From NCBI GenBank assembly GCA_947561715.1, contig OX387197.1:4097001-4161000 (forward strand): 64,000 bases of DNA, written 5' to 3'. Position numbers and translations under genes: made by a program. This DNA is from Ascidia mentula. Lineage: Eukaryota; Chordata; Ascidiacea; Phlebobranchia; Ascidiidae. The notes below the pieces were generated by a model. That model saw nothing but the letters and a program-made list of their open reading frames with translations. It did no database searches and was not told the origin of the DNA. This document shows positions 45,901-57,084 of this stretch, piece after piece (the stretch's first letter is position 1; each line of letters opens with the position of its first letter).

Positions 45901-47435
45901 TGGAGTGTTTCAAGTTGGTTCGAGTTTAGCGACAGTGTTACTAAATGCGGAAATACTTGCCCCTGGAAAACATCCGTCAGGTTATTTATCCTTGCGTTGT
46001 TAATGGTCAACCGAGTGATTCCTGTTGGCAACCTCCCTACTTTAGTTAGTGGGTTATCGCTGATGTTTAAGCGCTGCAGTGAGCCGAGTTGTTCAAGAGA
46101 GTTTTCTATTGTATGTAGTTGGTTATGTGAAAGATAGACTTCCTTTAAACCGGACATCGTCCATGGCGGTAATGTAGGAAGTCTTGTCATTCTAAACGAT
46201 ACAGAACAGTTATGATTATTTTATAAATTTTAAAGGTTATGGAATTGACAAGGTGTTGCTGCAATTTTGAATGGGCCAAAAGCCAAAAGTCCGCTACAAG
46301 ATCAAGGCTTGCACAACGGTACACAATGTATTATTATCGTGGTAGATACGGATGCCGCTGTGCCATGAACCGGAATGTGATTCCGATCCCAAACATTTAC
46401 TTGTTGTTGTTTAAAAGAAGTACAACCACGTTGATGCTGCCGTTCAGTAACGGGATGTCGGAACTTCCTTTGCCGCTACAGTCCAAAATATTCCACCAGT
46501 GTTTACAATTCGACCAGTTGGTTGTGATGACGCTGTCTGGTATGTAAGTTCGTCTAGGAAAAAATATTTCGGCAGCGTTTCCATATGCTGACAAAATCGT
46601 TGCAATCTGAACCAAACTGAACCACATCCCACTCATGACTTCAACTGTATGTGGTGTTCTGTGAAGAGAAAGGCAAAATATTAAACCTGCTTTGATTGCT
46701 TGCAAAATATAGAAACATCTGTAGTATTGTTAAGTTCGTCTCATAACAACGGTGAGAAACCTCAGAAGATTATAAATTATAAACATAACCGTCCAAAAAA
46801 AGTTTACTATTTAAAATAAATTTGCCGTCAGTTCATATAAAAACTTTTAATAAACGTAGCAAACATATTCGCCGAACGTGAAAAAATACCTTTTATTCTA
46901 TATCTGATGACGTAAAATGTTCTCAAAAACTTTCTTGCTCGAACATTCTTACATAAATGTATACGCTCTGAATATTTTGTATACCCTACACACTTTTCTT
47001 ATTGAGCTTTGTGCACAATCTTCCTGAATCAGATTTTCTGTAGTATTCGAAAGCTACCCTCCGTGTTATACAAAAATTGACACACACAAGTTTACTTCAT
47101 TGGTGATTAATATGTTTTGTGTTGCTTCTTTATCGTTCTGGGCACGTACGACCACATTCTCATTATGTAAAACATATTTTCAATTATTCCTTGCTCGTAT
47201 GTAAATCATTGTCGCGGTTTGCGATCATAACGTGACGTGTGTCATCTTATTACCTGGCCAGACACGCTTAATAACGTGTTTGTGCTGAGACGCACTGCGT
47301 TTACTTTAACTTCAATAATTTTCTTCTCTGAAATCCCTAGCAGTCAGGCGCAAAACTTGTTTGATTTTTTGTCCCCCAATCGATCCAAGTTAATTGTTAT
47401 TTTGAATATAATTTGAAAGTTTTTCTGGTAAAATT
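42940..47435. repeat. tandem duplication unit 1 (contains receptor A)
   Basis: The 3' flank of receptor A (42940-44243) is collinear with the 3' flank of receptor B (47436-48809). Long near-identical stretches include CATTCGCACCACCCAATTAA (43114 region and 47575 region), GTCATTGATACAAACCTGCT and GTGAACTCTTGACTTCTCAC. The upstream flanks of A and B are also related. The duplicated block is therefore gene plus both flanks, about 4.5 kb. Confidence 0.8.
44244..46636 (-). CDS. tandem LRR receptor family, member A
   Basis: 727-residue predicted type I receptor, minus strand. Exon 1 46636-46401 and exon 2 46191-44244, with matching phase (2). Exon 1 encodes a signal peptide (MWFSLVQIATILSAYGNA) and a variant N-terminal cap (NWSNCKHWW, LDCSGKGSSDIPLL). 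Exon 2 encodes about a dozen irregular LRRs, a C-terminal cap (NPWHCPNPSD, CDTNFKQ, CICQRYMN), many N-glycosylation sequons and a membrane span (ITVAAFILATIVLAVIVASVV). The tail of about 150 residues carries Tyr motifs conserved with members B and E: EYEGGYIVKP, NVYEKI, HEYSTVNV, RAYVN and TYVNEE. YVN fits the YxN consensus for Grb2-type SH2 domains. The ATG at 46636 is chosen because it directly precedes the signal sequence. An intact tandem paralogue lies about 2.2 kb upstream (member B). Confidence 0.88.
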
Positions 47436-48809
47436 CACTGTTTTTTGCACATGTTTTTTCACCTACAATGACAAAACAAATGAAAAAAAATATTCGGTGT
47501 TTCAACGAATTATGTGCTATAATACAATAACGAAGTTTCAGGATAGTAAAACTTCCTCTATAACGTCCTGATAACATTCGCACCACCCAATTAAAGCCTC
47601 GCTGTTGTTTGCGTCACTTCTCTCGTTTCGTGTTGTCAGGTCACCCTGAGTCATTGATACAAACCTGCTCACACAAATAAGTTTTGTGCGTCTGGAAGAT
47701 ACGGAAGATAAGAGGGATTATTTTTCTACCGACTGCTTTCTCGTCATGTAACTATTGAGTATTCATTAAATTTAGATGTGCTCGTAACAGTCATGAAGGT
47801 GCTAAAAGTCCGCATGCTTATAATGTCATATATTCTTAAAGTGAACTCTTGACTTCTCACTTAAAGGGAAAATTCGTGAATCAGAATAAATTGAAGGCTG
47901 AATTGTTTCTGTTTTTGCAAGCGGTGGTCAACATTTTATTAAGATTGTTACGTTAGTCATGTATATTATTTCTTACACGTTTCTTCCGTTATGTAAAATC
48001 TGTCGCGTATGCAAATCAGGTGAGACTGTTACTTGTGATGAGTAATCGCTATGTGATGGTGCAATTACTCGTCACGGCAAAAACCCTTCACATTAATTAC
48101 TTTTTGACGCCCATATATATATATTATTCTTGCATCAAATGAATTTCTTTTGTGCATAGCGCATACTTTTCCTCACTAGATTTTCTTTTTTATTTGTATG
48201 TTATTTTAATACATTTTGGCTTAATATGAACAGAATAGCCAATACAGTGCTGGAAATCTTCATGTAAACGTTTCGATTGTTTCTACAACTATTATCAATA
48301 CAAAATTTGTATTGATGTGGTTGTAGAAACAATCGAAACGTTTACATGAAGGTTTCCAGTACTGTATTGGCTATTCTGTTCATATTAAAGATTTACAAAA
48401 CCGTTAGTTATGTTCCTAAATTTTGGCTTAGATTTTGTAAGTCTACCGGGCCATAAACGTAATTGTTGCACTTTGCCGGTCCGCAGGTGCAAAAAGGTTG
48501 GAAACTACTGCGCTATCATTTGGCGCATTTTACTCACATTTCCCACAAAAAAAATCGCAAAATAAATATTGTGACACGTCAGTATTTGTGTCAGTCTTAT
48601 GTTGTTTTGGTTTCTATAGGCTGATTGGCTGCAGTGAGCAAAACGTTTGTAGGTCAAATTTCTGTGTCGCTCCAGTATTTTCAAGTGTCTAATTAATGCG
48701 GTTAGATTCAGATTTATTCACACAATAGTTGGCACAAAACGTGGCAAAATGCAAATTATCTTTAACACTAAGTAACGCTAAACGTAGTGATGAAATAAAG
48801 TATATTGAT
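46637..48809. other. intergenic between receptors A and B
   Basis: Contains the promoter region of A and the B-side copy of the duplicated 3' flank (from about 47436). The upstream part, with TTCTCTGAAATCC near 47325, has a diverged match near 51753 upstream of B, so promoters were duplicated too. The only insertion is the palindrome at 48224-48419. No gene. Confidence 0.6.
48224..48419. mobile_element. palindromic insertion with 11-bp target duplication
   Basis: Arms 48221-48304 and 48306-48388 are near-perfect inverted complements centred on 48305 (AATACAAAATTTGTATT at the centre), followed by a 31-bp unpaired tail. ATTTTGGCTTA occurs at 48213-48223 and again at 48420-48430. The paralogous site in unit 1 (about 43810-43835) has it once and no insert, giving a natural empty site. 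The arms carry CGTTTCGATTG. A diverged half-copy (ACAACAATCGAAACATCTG) lies near 60054. Confidence 0.8.
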
Positions 48810-51449
48810 CTAGGAGTTTTGCTCTTCATTGTTGTATGACGATTCATCACAACATAAGGTGTTAACGTATGCATGAGGAGCTAATACCGAGCAAAGTTGG
48901 AGATTTACAGTTGAATATTCATGATGTGACGTATAATCAACTTCCGGGATTGAAACTGGGTTCTTTTCATGGTGCACAGAGGATGTCGGTATCTCCTCGT
49001 ATACGTTCGCAGGATATTCAACAGCAACATCCTTGTGCTGCGAGATAAATGAATTTCGGTACGAGATGCTTTCCGAGCCTTTTTCTGGTATAGCTTGTCG
49101 TGCAGGTTTCACAATATACCCACCTTCATACTCCGAAACTTGAGAATTTCCGCCAATTTTCAGCACAAACGGAATATCACCATGTACACGGGATTCCAAA
49201 ATATTCTGCTGTGGCGTGTTACCTTTCGTTTCTTCTTTCAATTGATGTTTTTCCACTGTTTGCTTCTTGCTGTCTTCAGGAGACGTGCTTGAAAGTTTGC
49301 TTTTGGCGTACACTCTCTTATTTTGTACAACGCAAGCCAATAACACAGCTAGCAGAATAGCCAATATTGAAGCTGCCAAAGTTATCATAACATTTTGAAC
49401 TAGGTTGTTGTTTATCTCGACTTTGGCTGTTGTGTTGGTGGCAGCCACTTTGGGACACTCCATGGTTTGGCCAATATACTCTTTCGTGTTGTTTTTACTT
49501 GCCCTGTTGATGTATCGCTGACAAACGCACGATTGATTTGACCGTTTGAAGCTTTTGTCGCAGACAATCGGAAATAGATTGAAGGACACAACCCAAAAGC
49601 CTCGTATACAATTCCATGGGTTGTTGGATGCCACTGTTTCTGTCCAAGTAAAGAACGCAAAATTCCCAAGTATTTCCACGTTGGTAAAGTTATTGCTTGA
49701 AATGTCGATGTATGCCAGCTTCGTTGGACGTGGAATGGTGCCACGATGCAGTAGTTTAATTCTGTTTCCATTTAGTTTGAGCGATGTCAGAGTTGCTTTG
49801 ACATACAGAAAAGGCTCCACTGTCTCTATTTCATTGTATGACAAATCGAGGGTGGATAGTGTCGAGTTGGGAATGTAAAAAGCCAAGCTTTGTATATGAC
49901 GAATACGGTTATGACTGAGTCTAATCGATTGAGCATTGACAAGATTCTGAAAGCCGTAGTCTTTAATACCAGTGATGTTTGTAAAATGTAAATTAAACTG
50001 ACGAAGATGTTTCAGAGGAATCTCAGTTGTACTTATCAGTGACGTGACGTTGGGAAATATTTTAGTCACGTCAACTTCGCTAAAAGATAAAAAAGATCTG
50101 CTTGACTGTGAAGTATTCCACTGTACGGTGTCGTATTTCATTACGAAGCTTTTGCATTTGGTGATGCTCAAGACATCTAGGGTTGGTGGAAGTTTCTCAA
50201 AACCTTTTGCTTGTGGAACATTTTTCAAAAAAATTCCTGTAGCGTTAGGAGGTAAATTTACAGTTTCAAGGCCCGAGATGTCTTTGAGAGTAAAGTCTAC
50301 AACGCTGACAGCATCCTTGAAGGAAAATGGTTTTTTAAAACACATCCCGGAGACTTGAAGCATCGACACATGTCTGATTGACGTAAGATTTGTCAAATCC
50401 AATCCATTGTGTCCGATATGCAAACTTCTGAGAGATGTTGACCCCAATCCGTCCAAGTTCGCAAATGTGTTGTTTTCAATTTCAAGATGTTTGAGGTTTG
50501 GAAGTACTTTGGTCCAATCGATGGCATTGAGTGAGGAAATCTTGTTGGTTCCAAGCCAAAGATGACTTACACGTGTTAATATTTGTCCACCGAAAACGTT
50601 GGTGAGTTTGCTTATCATGTTATTTTGTAGGTTTAGGGTAGAGATTGACATTGGAAACTTAGATACAGTTGTAAGCTGGTTGTAACTGATATTTAAATTG
50701 CGAAGAGAGACGAATTCTTCCAGAGTAGTTCCTATTGTTTGTAGTTTGTTGAGTGAAAGATCGAGGTCGGTTAAGTTGGCCTTCACCCATCCTGGGAATG
50801 TTGGAAGGGTCGTCATTCTGTAGGCAAATAAGATACGAATATTGAAATGTTAATTTTTCTACTGTTAGTTGTGGTTTATTTGCAGACTCTTTCATGTGGT
50901 AGTTGGTAACGGTCGAGAGGACCATATGATGTTGTCATTACAATATTCCCGGTTACTGTCATGTAATGCACTGTGAGCATATAGATTTGAATAATGACCA
51001 TAGAGGGAAACATATTTTCTGCTTTCTGTTTTACGTTATTGGTATGAGCCCATGCCAAACACAAAGAAGCGTGTTTCGGCCTAATGCAGATAAACTCAGA
51101 GGCTTTGTAGGCTACTATAAAGCAATCAATTTTAGTAGTTGAAAATTAATGTTTGGCGCAAGCTTATTTGTAACATACTGGCCTTTTCTAACTCTACACT
51201 AAAAAAAAGTACTTACCCGTTGTCATACATGTAGAGTGTGGTAATATGCAGACTGCTGTTTAGTAGAGGAACGTCAGACCTTCCTCTTCCACTGCAGTCC
51301 ATAAAATAATACCAGTACTTGCAAGTCGACCAGTTTGTCGGTAGGGCGTAGGTTGGTATGAAAACACGTGGACGAAATCCAAACTGCGCATCAGTGTTAA
51401 GAGTCGCTGTCAGAATAATTAATAACTGCAGTAAGGTGCACAACACCAT
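48810..51449 (-). CDS. tandem LRR receptor family, member B
   Basis: 746-residue type I receptor, minus strand. Exon 1 51449-51217 and exon 2 50817-48810, with matching phase. Signal peptide VLCTLLQLLIILTATLNT; variant N-terminal cap NWSTCKYWY, DCSGRGRSDVPLL. The LRR ectodomain starts with TTLPTFPGW across the splice junction. C-terminal cap NPWNCIRGFW, CDKSFKR, CVCQRYIN. Membrane span (VMITLAASILAILLAVLLACV). The tail is nearly the same as in A: SEYEGGYIVKP, NVYEEI, HEYSTVNL, HAYVN and SYNNEE. Compared with A, the tail and caps are much more conserved than the middle LRRs, which suggests shared signalling and diverging binding surfaces (inference from reading, not computed). Donor (ACGG then GTAAGT) and acceptor (TTTGCCTACAG) are strong. 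Confidence 0.9.
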
Positions 51450-52528
51450 CCTTTTATTTATGTTGCAGAATTATAGGGCCCTGAAACTGTGTAAGACATG
51501 CGATAGCGCTATGTGTGTTTCATTCTATTTTCACATTAAAGTAGCAATTCTAGTGGGAAAGCGTATACGCATATCACGACATTTAGAGCTTGTCTCTTTC
51601 TTTATCGTATCTTTCGTTTACGTTGTATTTTTTTTGCTATTGTAAATCTGTCTTTCACAAAACTCAGGTACGTGAGCCAAGTCAAACTCGTATGGGTTCA
51701 ACGATCATTATTAGAGCAATTTCGTCTGCATTTCTTATTCGAATTAGTCTTCTCTGAAATCCTTAACAATCCGGCGCGAGCCTTTTTTATGTGGTTGAAT
51801 AATTTGCTCCCGCAGCTTTTTTAAACCTTGCGCGGTCTTCCGCTTTTACTATGCAAATACTTTTGTTACGCTTAAATCGTATCGTGCCTTGTGTCATTTT
51901 ATTAATCGGCCATGATTTATGTTGAGTCGGAACCGGGTGGTTTTTTTGGCACCAGTCCGTCCAAGTTAATTGCTATCATGAAGATAGTTTGAAAGTTTAA
52001 AAACACAAATACAACACGAAGAAGTAATTCCTACCATTTTTTCGCTAAAATGTTGTAATTAATTAATGTTCCAAAAGTTTCCTATTTATCCTTCATATAG
52101 CTTGTTGCTAACACTTCAAATGGTATTAATGTTCTATTAAAGCAGTTTAAAGCGAGTTTTTGCTGCAACGAATTGTTCCTAGCAGTTGCCTGATAAGAGA
52201 CGTATTTACAAGTTCTAATTTTTGTCGTTCTAGCGTAATTATTTAACATTATATTTTTTGCATAATATGATTCTTTACTTGTACTGTATGTCTTTGTGTA
52301 TTATTGTCATTTTAGTAAAACGACTTTGAATTTTCATGTCAATACATTCTTCTGCAATACAGTGATGTAAGTAAGGTGTTCGATATGATGCATGTTTATT
52401 GCACATTAAATTTGCACTCAGATCAATATTTACATTATCTTTCTCAAATTTCTTTATTGCTTAGCTGAGTCACAGAAAGACCAAACCAAAAAAGCTAAGG
52501 GACTACGGAAGAGTTTGACAAATCATTA
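51450..52528. other. intergenic between receptor B promoter and receptor C tail
   Basis: No gene supported. Holds the upstream region of B, related in part to the upstream regions of A and C, and the 3' flank of C. Confidence 0.5.
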
Positions 52529-52743
52529 TCAAATGGCACTTTGTCCCGCCACATGTTGTTGGCATACGATTGATCGGGGAACTGTTTGCGGTATTGGAAG
52601 CGTCTTCTTTTTTCGGCTTATTCCGGTTGTTGACACTTCTTCGTACACGTGTGCAGGATATTGGGCAGCAATATTGTCGTATTGTGACGGGAGGAATGAA
52701 TTATGGTATGTTGGGATTCACTGTTAAAAAATTTTACTGTGAA

Positions 52744-52940
52744 AACCACTGGCAGCAGTTTTTACATGTTCAACACGTAAAATCTACTGCGACTTTCACC
52801 GTAAAAACTTACGTTCATTTTGACGTAAAAAGGAAAAATTACGTGCTTTTCATTGTAAGAAATACGCGTATTTTCCAGTACATTTTACTGGTTTTTTCAC
52901 TGTAAAATTTACTTGCTAAACCACTGGCAGCAGTTTTTAC
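52744..52940. repeat. subterminal direct repeats of the transposon
   Basis: AACCACTGGCAGCAGTTTTT followed by AC occurs at 52744-52765 and 52919-52940, embedded in many GTAAAA/TTTTAC hexamers. Such arrays are typical transposase-binding regions in CACTA-type elements; the binding role is inferred. Confidence 0.7.
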
Positions 52941-53011
52941 CTCAATTGTCCTGGTAATTTTTACCCCAAAAATAACCGCAAACTGTGCACAAAAAAATTG
53001 CCAAAAATTTG

Positions 53012-53017
53012 TTTATT
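53012..53017 (-). terminator. poly(A) signal of the transposon accessory gene
   Basis: AATAAA on the minus strand, 19 bp after the stop codon at 53036-53038. Confidence 0.6.
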
Positions 53018-53035
53018 GAATGACTTTGCAAACCA

Positions 53036-55103
53036 TTAAGTGGTACATGAATGCTGCAAAGAATGTATTAGCCTGCCCAAGGCCAACACTTTTGGATGTG
53101 TTCCTCCTGCACATCGTCGCTTATTGCTTTTGGAACCAGCCTGATTTATTTCAGCAAAGTATCTGCACAAAACCAAAATTTACTTTCATGTATTGCAACA
53201 TTTCCAAAAACTTGTCCACACCTAAACATATTTTGCATCTTTGTCATAAATAACTGTTGGCAATACAAAAAAGATTACTCCCATAAAAGGGATATAGTGT
53301 TTTTAAATAAAAGAAATTGGTCTTAGCTTTATTTAGCATGTCAAAGTTTTCTTCCCGAAGTCACATATAGCTATTGACTATAGTAAGACTTGGTCTGGCC
53401 ATAAAAAACAACCAATACAACATTATGTAATATTTAACAATTTAGAGTAGCAAGAGCTTACAAACCGTTGAATAAATTCCATTGTTGCTGCTGCCTTTTC
53501 TGGGTATTGTATGTTAAATACATAGAATGAACAAAAAAGACCGGAGAATGCAGTAAAAAAGTCACTGCATTGAAAAACCAAACTCCTCTCTATAATCAGT
53601 GAATAACAGCTGGATGATGCTGGTGTACTACCTAGAATTGAAAAGGAAAACACATTATTATACCCAAACCACTAAAATTCAACCAAAAAATGTAATACCT
53701 GTTGCAATTATAAACGGATTGGGATCACCATTCTCAATCGTTTCTTGCAGTAGCAAGTTATCCTGTCAAGAACATTTAGGTCCATAAGCATTCGGAGGCC
53801 TAAAAATGCATACTAATCACTTACTTGGATGCATTTTAAAACAGTTGAGGTATCTTCTTTGAAATAACTTCCCAGAAGTTCCAAAATTGAAGTGGACTTT
53901 GGAGTTTTATTTCCTATTGTTTTGCATTCAAGCCTAATCTCTTTAATGCAAGCAGCAACAGATGGTTTTGCCATTGCTTTCAAAGCTCTACAAAACATGC
54001 GGTTTACCTAACAAGCATGTATTTTTAATAAAAACAAATTATTACTTGTATGTGTGATAGCTGCGATTGGTCATTCTCACAGAAATTTCCTTTGGGTCAT
54101 AACTTAAAGCCATAAGTTGACCATAGTGTTGCATGAGACATTGTGAGGTTGCCAAGAATGGCCATTTTTTAAAAATTTCGCTTACTCTGGCATTGGTGTT
54201 GATGTCTTTTCGTTGTTTCGAAAAGGTACTCTTCATTTGTTCCATCACTTCTTTCATATTTCTTTCTTTTTTGGTAAATTCCTCTTGGAGCCATTTTTGA
54301 AAAGTGGTATCATTTTCATACCCACTACTGCTTGTAGAGGGTTCTGTGGAAATCTGGTCATCAAATTCACACAATTTTCTCTTTTTTCTCATCACATTTT
54401 CCCAGCGATAAAATAACTGGTTGGAAACTGTATTATGGCCATTTCCTATTGGTACACTATCTACCACATCACGGAAGGATTTGGGATACCTCGATACAAT
54501 TCTATATGCAATTTTATCCAAATTCTTTCTTCCTGGTTTTAGTGTTAGCTGAAATGAAAAATGAGCAACAACACTGTAACAGTCACCACTAAACTTTACA
54601 GGTCTAGATGAACAGTACTTACTTTCAATACTTCGTCTATTGTCTTGTGAATTAACTCTTTTCTTTGCATGAGGTTGGGTACTTTGCCACTTTCCAAACA
54701 TTGAATGGTTGCTGGGGAACACCGTTGCCAAGGGATTGTAAACTCATAAATCCATTGCAATGATGTATTTGCTTCGACACTGCTAAAGCTGGAGTCTAGC
54801 GGTTCCGTAGAAAATCCAGAACTTGATGAAACTTTGAAAAAACAATTGTGTACAATGTTAAATACATATGACTGGTATAACGCTATGCAAAAATTTACAC
54901 AAAATACCTGGTTCTATATTAGGTGCTTTAAGCAGCTTTCTTGCCTGCACTAGGGTGAATTGTATCAGCAGGTCCTCTAATTCAAGGTGTCTGAAGTCAC
55001 CAAGTTCACGGACACCAAGTGTGTGTAAGTGTGAAACACACTCATCAAGTTTTGCTGGGTTATCAATCAGTTCAGGTAAAAGTTTAGTTACAAGATCTTC
55101 CAT
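53036..55103 (-). CDS. transposon accessory protein with SAM-like domain, seven exons
   Basis: About 474 residues. Exons, 5' to 3': 55103-54908, 54831-54623, 54548-54046, 53987-53825, 53762-53699, 53631-53466 and 53162-53036; every phase agrees. Residues 1-65 (MEDLVTKLLPEL; VSHLHTLGVRELGDF; LEDLLIQFTLVQARKLL) look like a sterile alpha motif. The middle (LDKIAYRIVSRYPKSFRDV, QLFYRWENVMRKKRK) resembles a KYP..D..W...L..R block. The C-terminal part includes CSFYVFNIQYPEKAAATMEF. This arrangement matches, from memory, proteins annotated as SAM domain-containing protein 3-like in fish and marine invertebrates. It may be the DNA-binding or regulatory partner of the adjacent DDE-like protein, analogous to TnpA of CACTA elements (inference). 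Start ATG 55103 is 20 bp after the neighbour's stop. A domesticated host gene is the alternative. Confidence 0.7.
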
Positions 55104-55122
55104 TTTTATGCATATAACTGAC

Positions 55123-57084
55123 CTAAACACAAATGCATTGCTTTAAAACAACCATTTGTTTTAGTCCCACTCCATATACATATAGTGGACATTTGTGCAA
55201 CAGATCATCAATGCAAATACATTTAAAGGAACCATCTTGATGTTGGACTTCATACACACCATATTGTGGAAAAAAATTAAGAAATTTGGGGTACACAACA
55301 AAATACAGTTTGGATTCTACAATACATATTGCCTGAATATCACCAACTTGTAAGTCATACCCAAATTTGGACAAAACAACAAGCATGCCTACAGCATAAA
55401 TGATACCTTGAAACTTGGCAGAAGTTAACATATCACATTTAAATACATCAAAACCAACACTTTGGATTACGCCCATTATTACACTAGAAAAATGAGTTGT
55501 TGGTGAAACAGCAACAATATCAGGGCCAAAAAATGTCTTTTCAAGCAAGCAGGCTTGAAGCAGTTGATGACTGTGGGCTAGAGTTGAACAAACATTAATA
55601 AAATTTTTTTTGTTACGAATGGCCCGCTTGAAGTAAGAATGTTTGCTTTCGAAGCGAAGAGTAGATGTGTGGGTTATGGGACCAAACTGTAATATAGCCC
55701 ATGGATAATGCCTTATAAAATGATGCTTAGGACGCAAGGGCACTCTAGGAAAATTTAAGACCCTATTGTGCAAATATTCAAAAATTAAAAACTTTAAATG
55801 AGAAACAGTGGCTTTGTCAATTGATGAAGATGTGACAATTTCAGTTATTGAGCGCAAAGTTAATAGAAGTTTCCATACTGGGTCTTCCACACTTTTTACA
55901 TTAGACAAAACAAATAAAGGGAACAGTCGAAGAAAACACCAGTTTTGACTTGCATTGCCAACAAGCCTTTTTCCACCAATAACAATTCTGGCTGGTTTGC
56001 TTAGCAGATCTTGGTGAATGTACTTAAAATTTTTTAATTTAAAGTTAATATAATCATGACTGAACCACTTCTTTTTTCCAAAATAATTTACAAACAACAT
56101 CATATCATATTGTATCACACCTAAAAACATATCATGGGCCAAACAGGGTGGTAAACCTGGGGAACAGACATGAAAATGCTGTAGTTCATGGAAAACACTG
56201 TTCTGCTTAATCCCTTCAATGTGACTAGACATATCACTGCATTTTTTCTTCAGACATAAGTTGTATGACTCAATTGTCCTCATTGGACTTTCAAAAGTCC
56301 AATCATTTTGGATTTCAGCTTGGGTGATGGTACAGTATCGACAAATATGTGATGCTGTACTAAAGTTGGATGTAAATCCACCAATCTGGTGGCTGCCTAG
56401 ATTGTCACCAGCTATACATAGAATGCTTCCATATACTTTTTCTTCAAATCCCAAATTTATTCCTTCATTCTCTAAAGTCTTCAAGTCATTTAGTAAGGGC
56501 CTAAACACTGTGTCCATAGTATTTGCATTGACATGTTGATCTTTGCACAACAGGACTAATTGGAAGTTGTCAATTTTAGACCGATTATATGGATAAAAGT
56601 TAGCAAGTGTAAAGTAGACTCCTAGAAGTTTATGCTTTCCTCTAGCCGAGCCCAAGGGGTTTGCTATTTCGAAGGCATCTTGGTATAAGACAATCTTGAG
56701 AGTCTTGTTGTTACTGGTAAAAAGAGAGTTTTGCTTCCATAATAGCCCGTCAGAAAAATCAGTAAAGTTTGATGAAATAGATTTCGGATGGAGAAACTGA
56801 TATTGTACAGTTTCTTCAGTAAACAAAGCTTGCAAGGTTTGTAAGATTGGGACATACTGAAAGGTTGCTTCAACATTACACTCTAAAAGCAGTTTTATTT
56901 CAACCGGAGCAACATATTTAAAGTGGCTTTGCAAGTATTGCTCCCTTAAATGAGCAGATTTTAGTGGCCCACTTTCATGCAATGATTGAAAATGATCCTG
57001 TTCATTAACATCATGCAAAACTTTTGATACTGTATCTTCGGACATGTCATAGTTGGCCAAAACAGTTTTTAGAGTATATTGCAT
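55123..57084 (-). CDS. DDE-like transposase candidate of the nested transposon, 653 aa
   Basis: One uninterrupted frame from ATG 57084, open upstream to about 57180, so a spliced N-terminal extension is possible. Motifs seen: YQDAFEIANPLGSARGKHKL (first acidic residue), CIAGDNLGSHQIGGFTSNFS (second) followed by the zinc-like pair CRYC, and late RFESKHSYFKR with a Glu. This D-D-E order and the NPLGS...KHK block fit transposases of CACTA/EnSpm-related animal elements and many unnamed fish and cnidarian proteins. The exact superfamily was not proven. It would cut and join the CACTG ends at 52719 and 57456. No stop or frameshift is seen, unlike most old copies. The downstream gene on the same strand starts 20 bp after its stop, so one transcript could be alternatively spliced. 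Confidence 0.72.
   Translation of the reverse strand: MQYTLKTVLANYDMSEDTVSKVLHDVNEQDHFQSLHESGPLKSAHLREQYLQSHFKYVAPVEIKLLLECNVEATFQYVPILQTLQALFTEETVQYQFLHPKSISSNFTDFSDGLLWKQNSLFTSNNKTLKIVLYQDAFEIANPLGSARGKHKLLGVYFTLANFYPYNRSKIDNFQLVLLCKDQHVNANTMDTVFRPLLNDLKTLENEGINLGFEEKVYGSILCIAGDNLGSHQIGGFTSNFSTASHICRYCTITQAEIQNDWTFESPMRTIESYNLCLKKKCSDMSSHIEGIKQNSVFHELQHFHVCSPGLPPCLAHDMFLGVIQYDMMLFVNYFGKKKWFSHDYINFKLKNFKYIHQDLLSKPARIVIGGKRLVGNASQNWCFLRLFPLFVLSNVKSVEDPVWKLLLTLRSITEIVTSSSIDKATVSHLKFLIFEYLHNRVLNFPRVPLRPKHHFIRHYPWAILQFGPITHTSTLRFESKHSYFKRAIRNKKNFINVCSTLAHSHQLLQACLLEKTFFGPDIVAVSPTTHFSSVIMGVIQSVGFDVFKCDMLTSAKFQGIIYAVGMLVVLSKFGYDLQVGDIQAICIVESKLYFVVYPKFLNFFPQYGVYEVQHQDGSFKCICIDDLLHKCPLYVYGVGLKQMVVLKQCICV

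Larger units (their letters stand above)
47436..52100. repeat. tandem duplication unit 2 (contains receptor B)
   Basis: Second copy of the 4.5-kb block described for 42940-47435. It differs by many substitutions, small indels and one inserted palindrome. The right boundary is approximate, as similarity fades beyond about 52000. Confidence 0.65.

Noticed and set aside
48221..48388. piggyBac-type MITE bounded by TTAA
   Set aside because: TTAA is present at both arm ends, but the paralogous empty site shows an 11-bp duplication (ATTTTGGCTTA) lying outside it, so TTAA is better read as part of the palindrome.
52515..52905. Plus-strand frames at the left end of the transposon
   Set aside because: They straddle the junction between receptor C tail (antisense) and the element's non-coding subterminal repeats.
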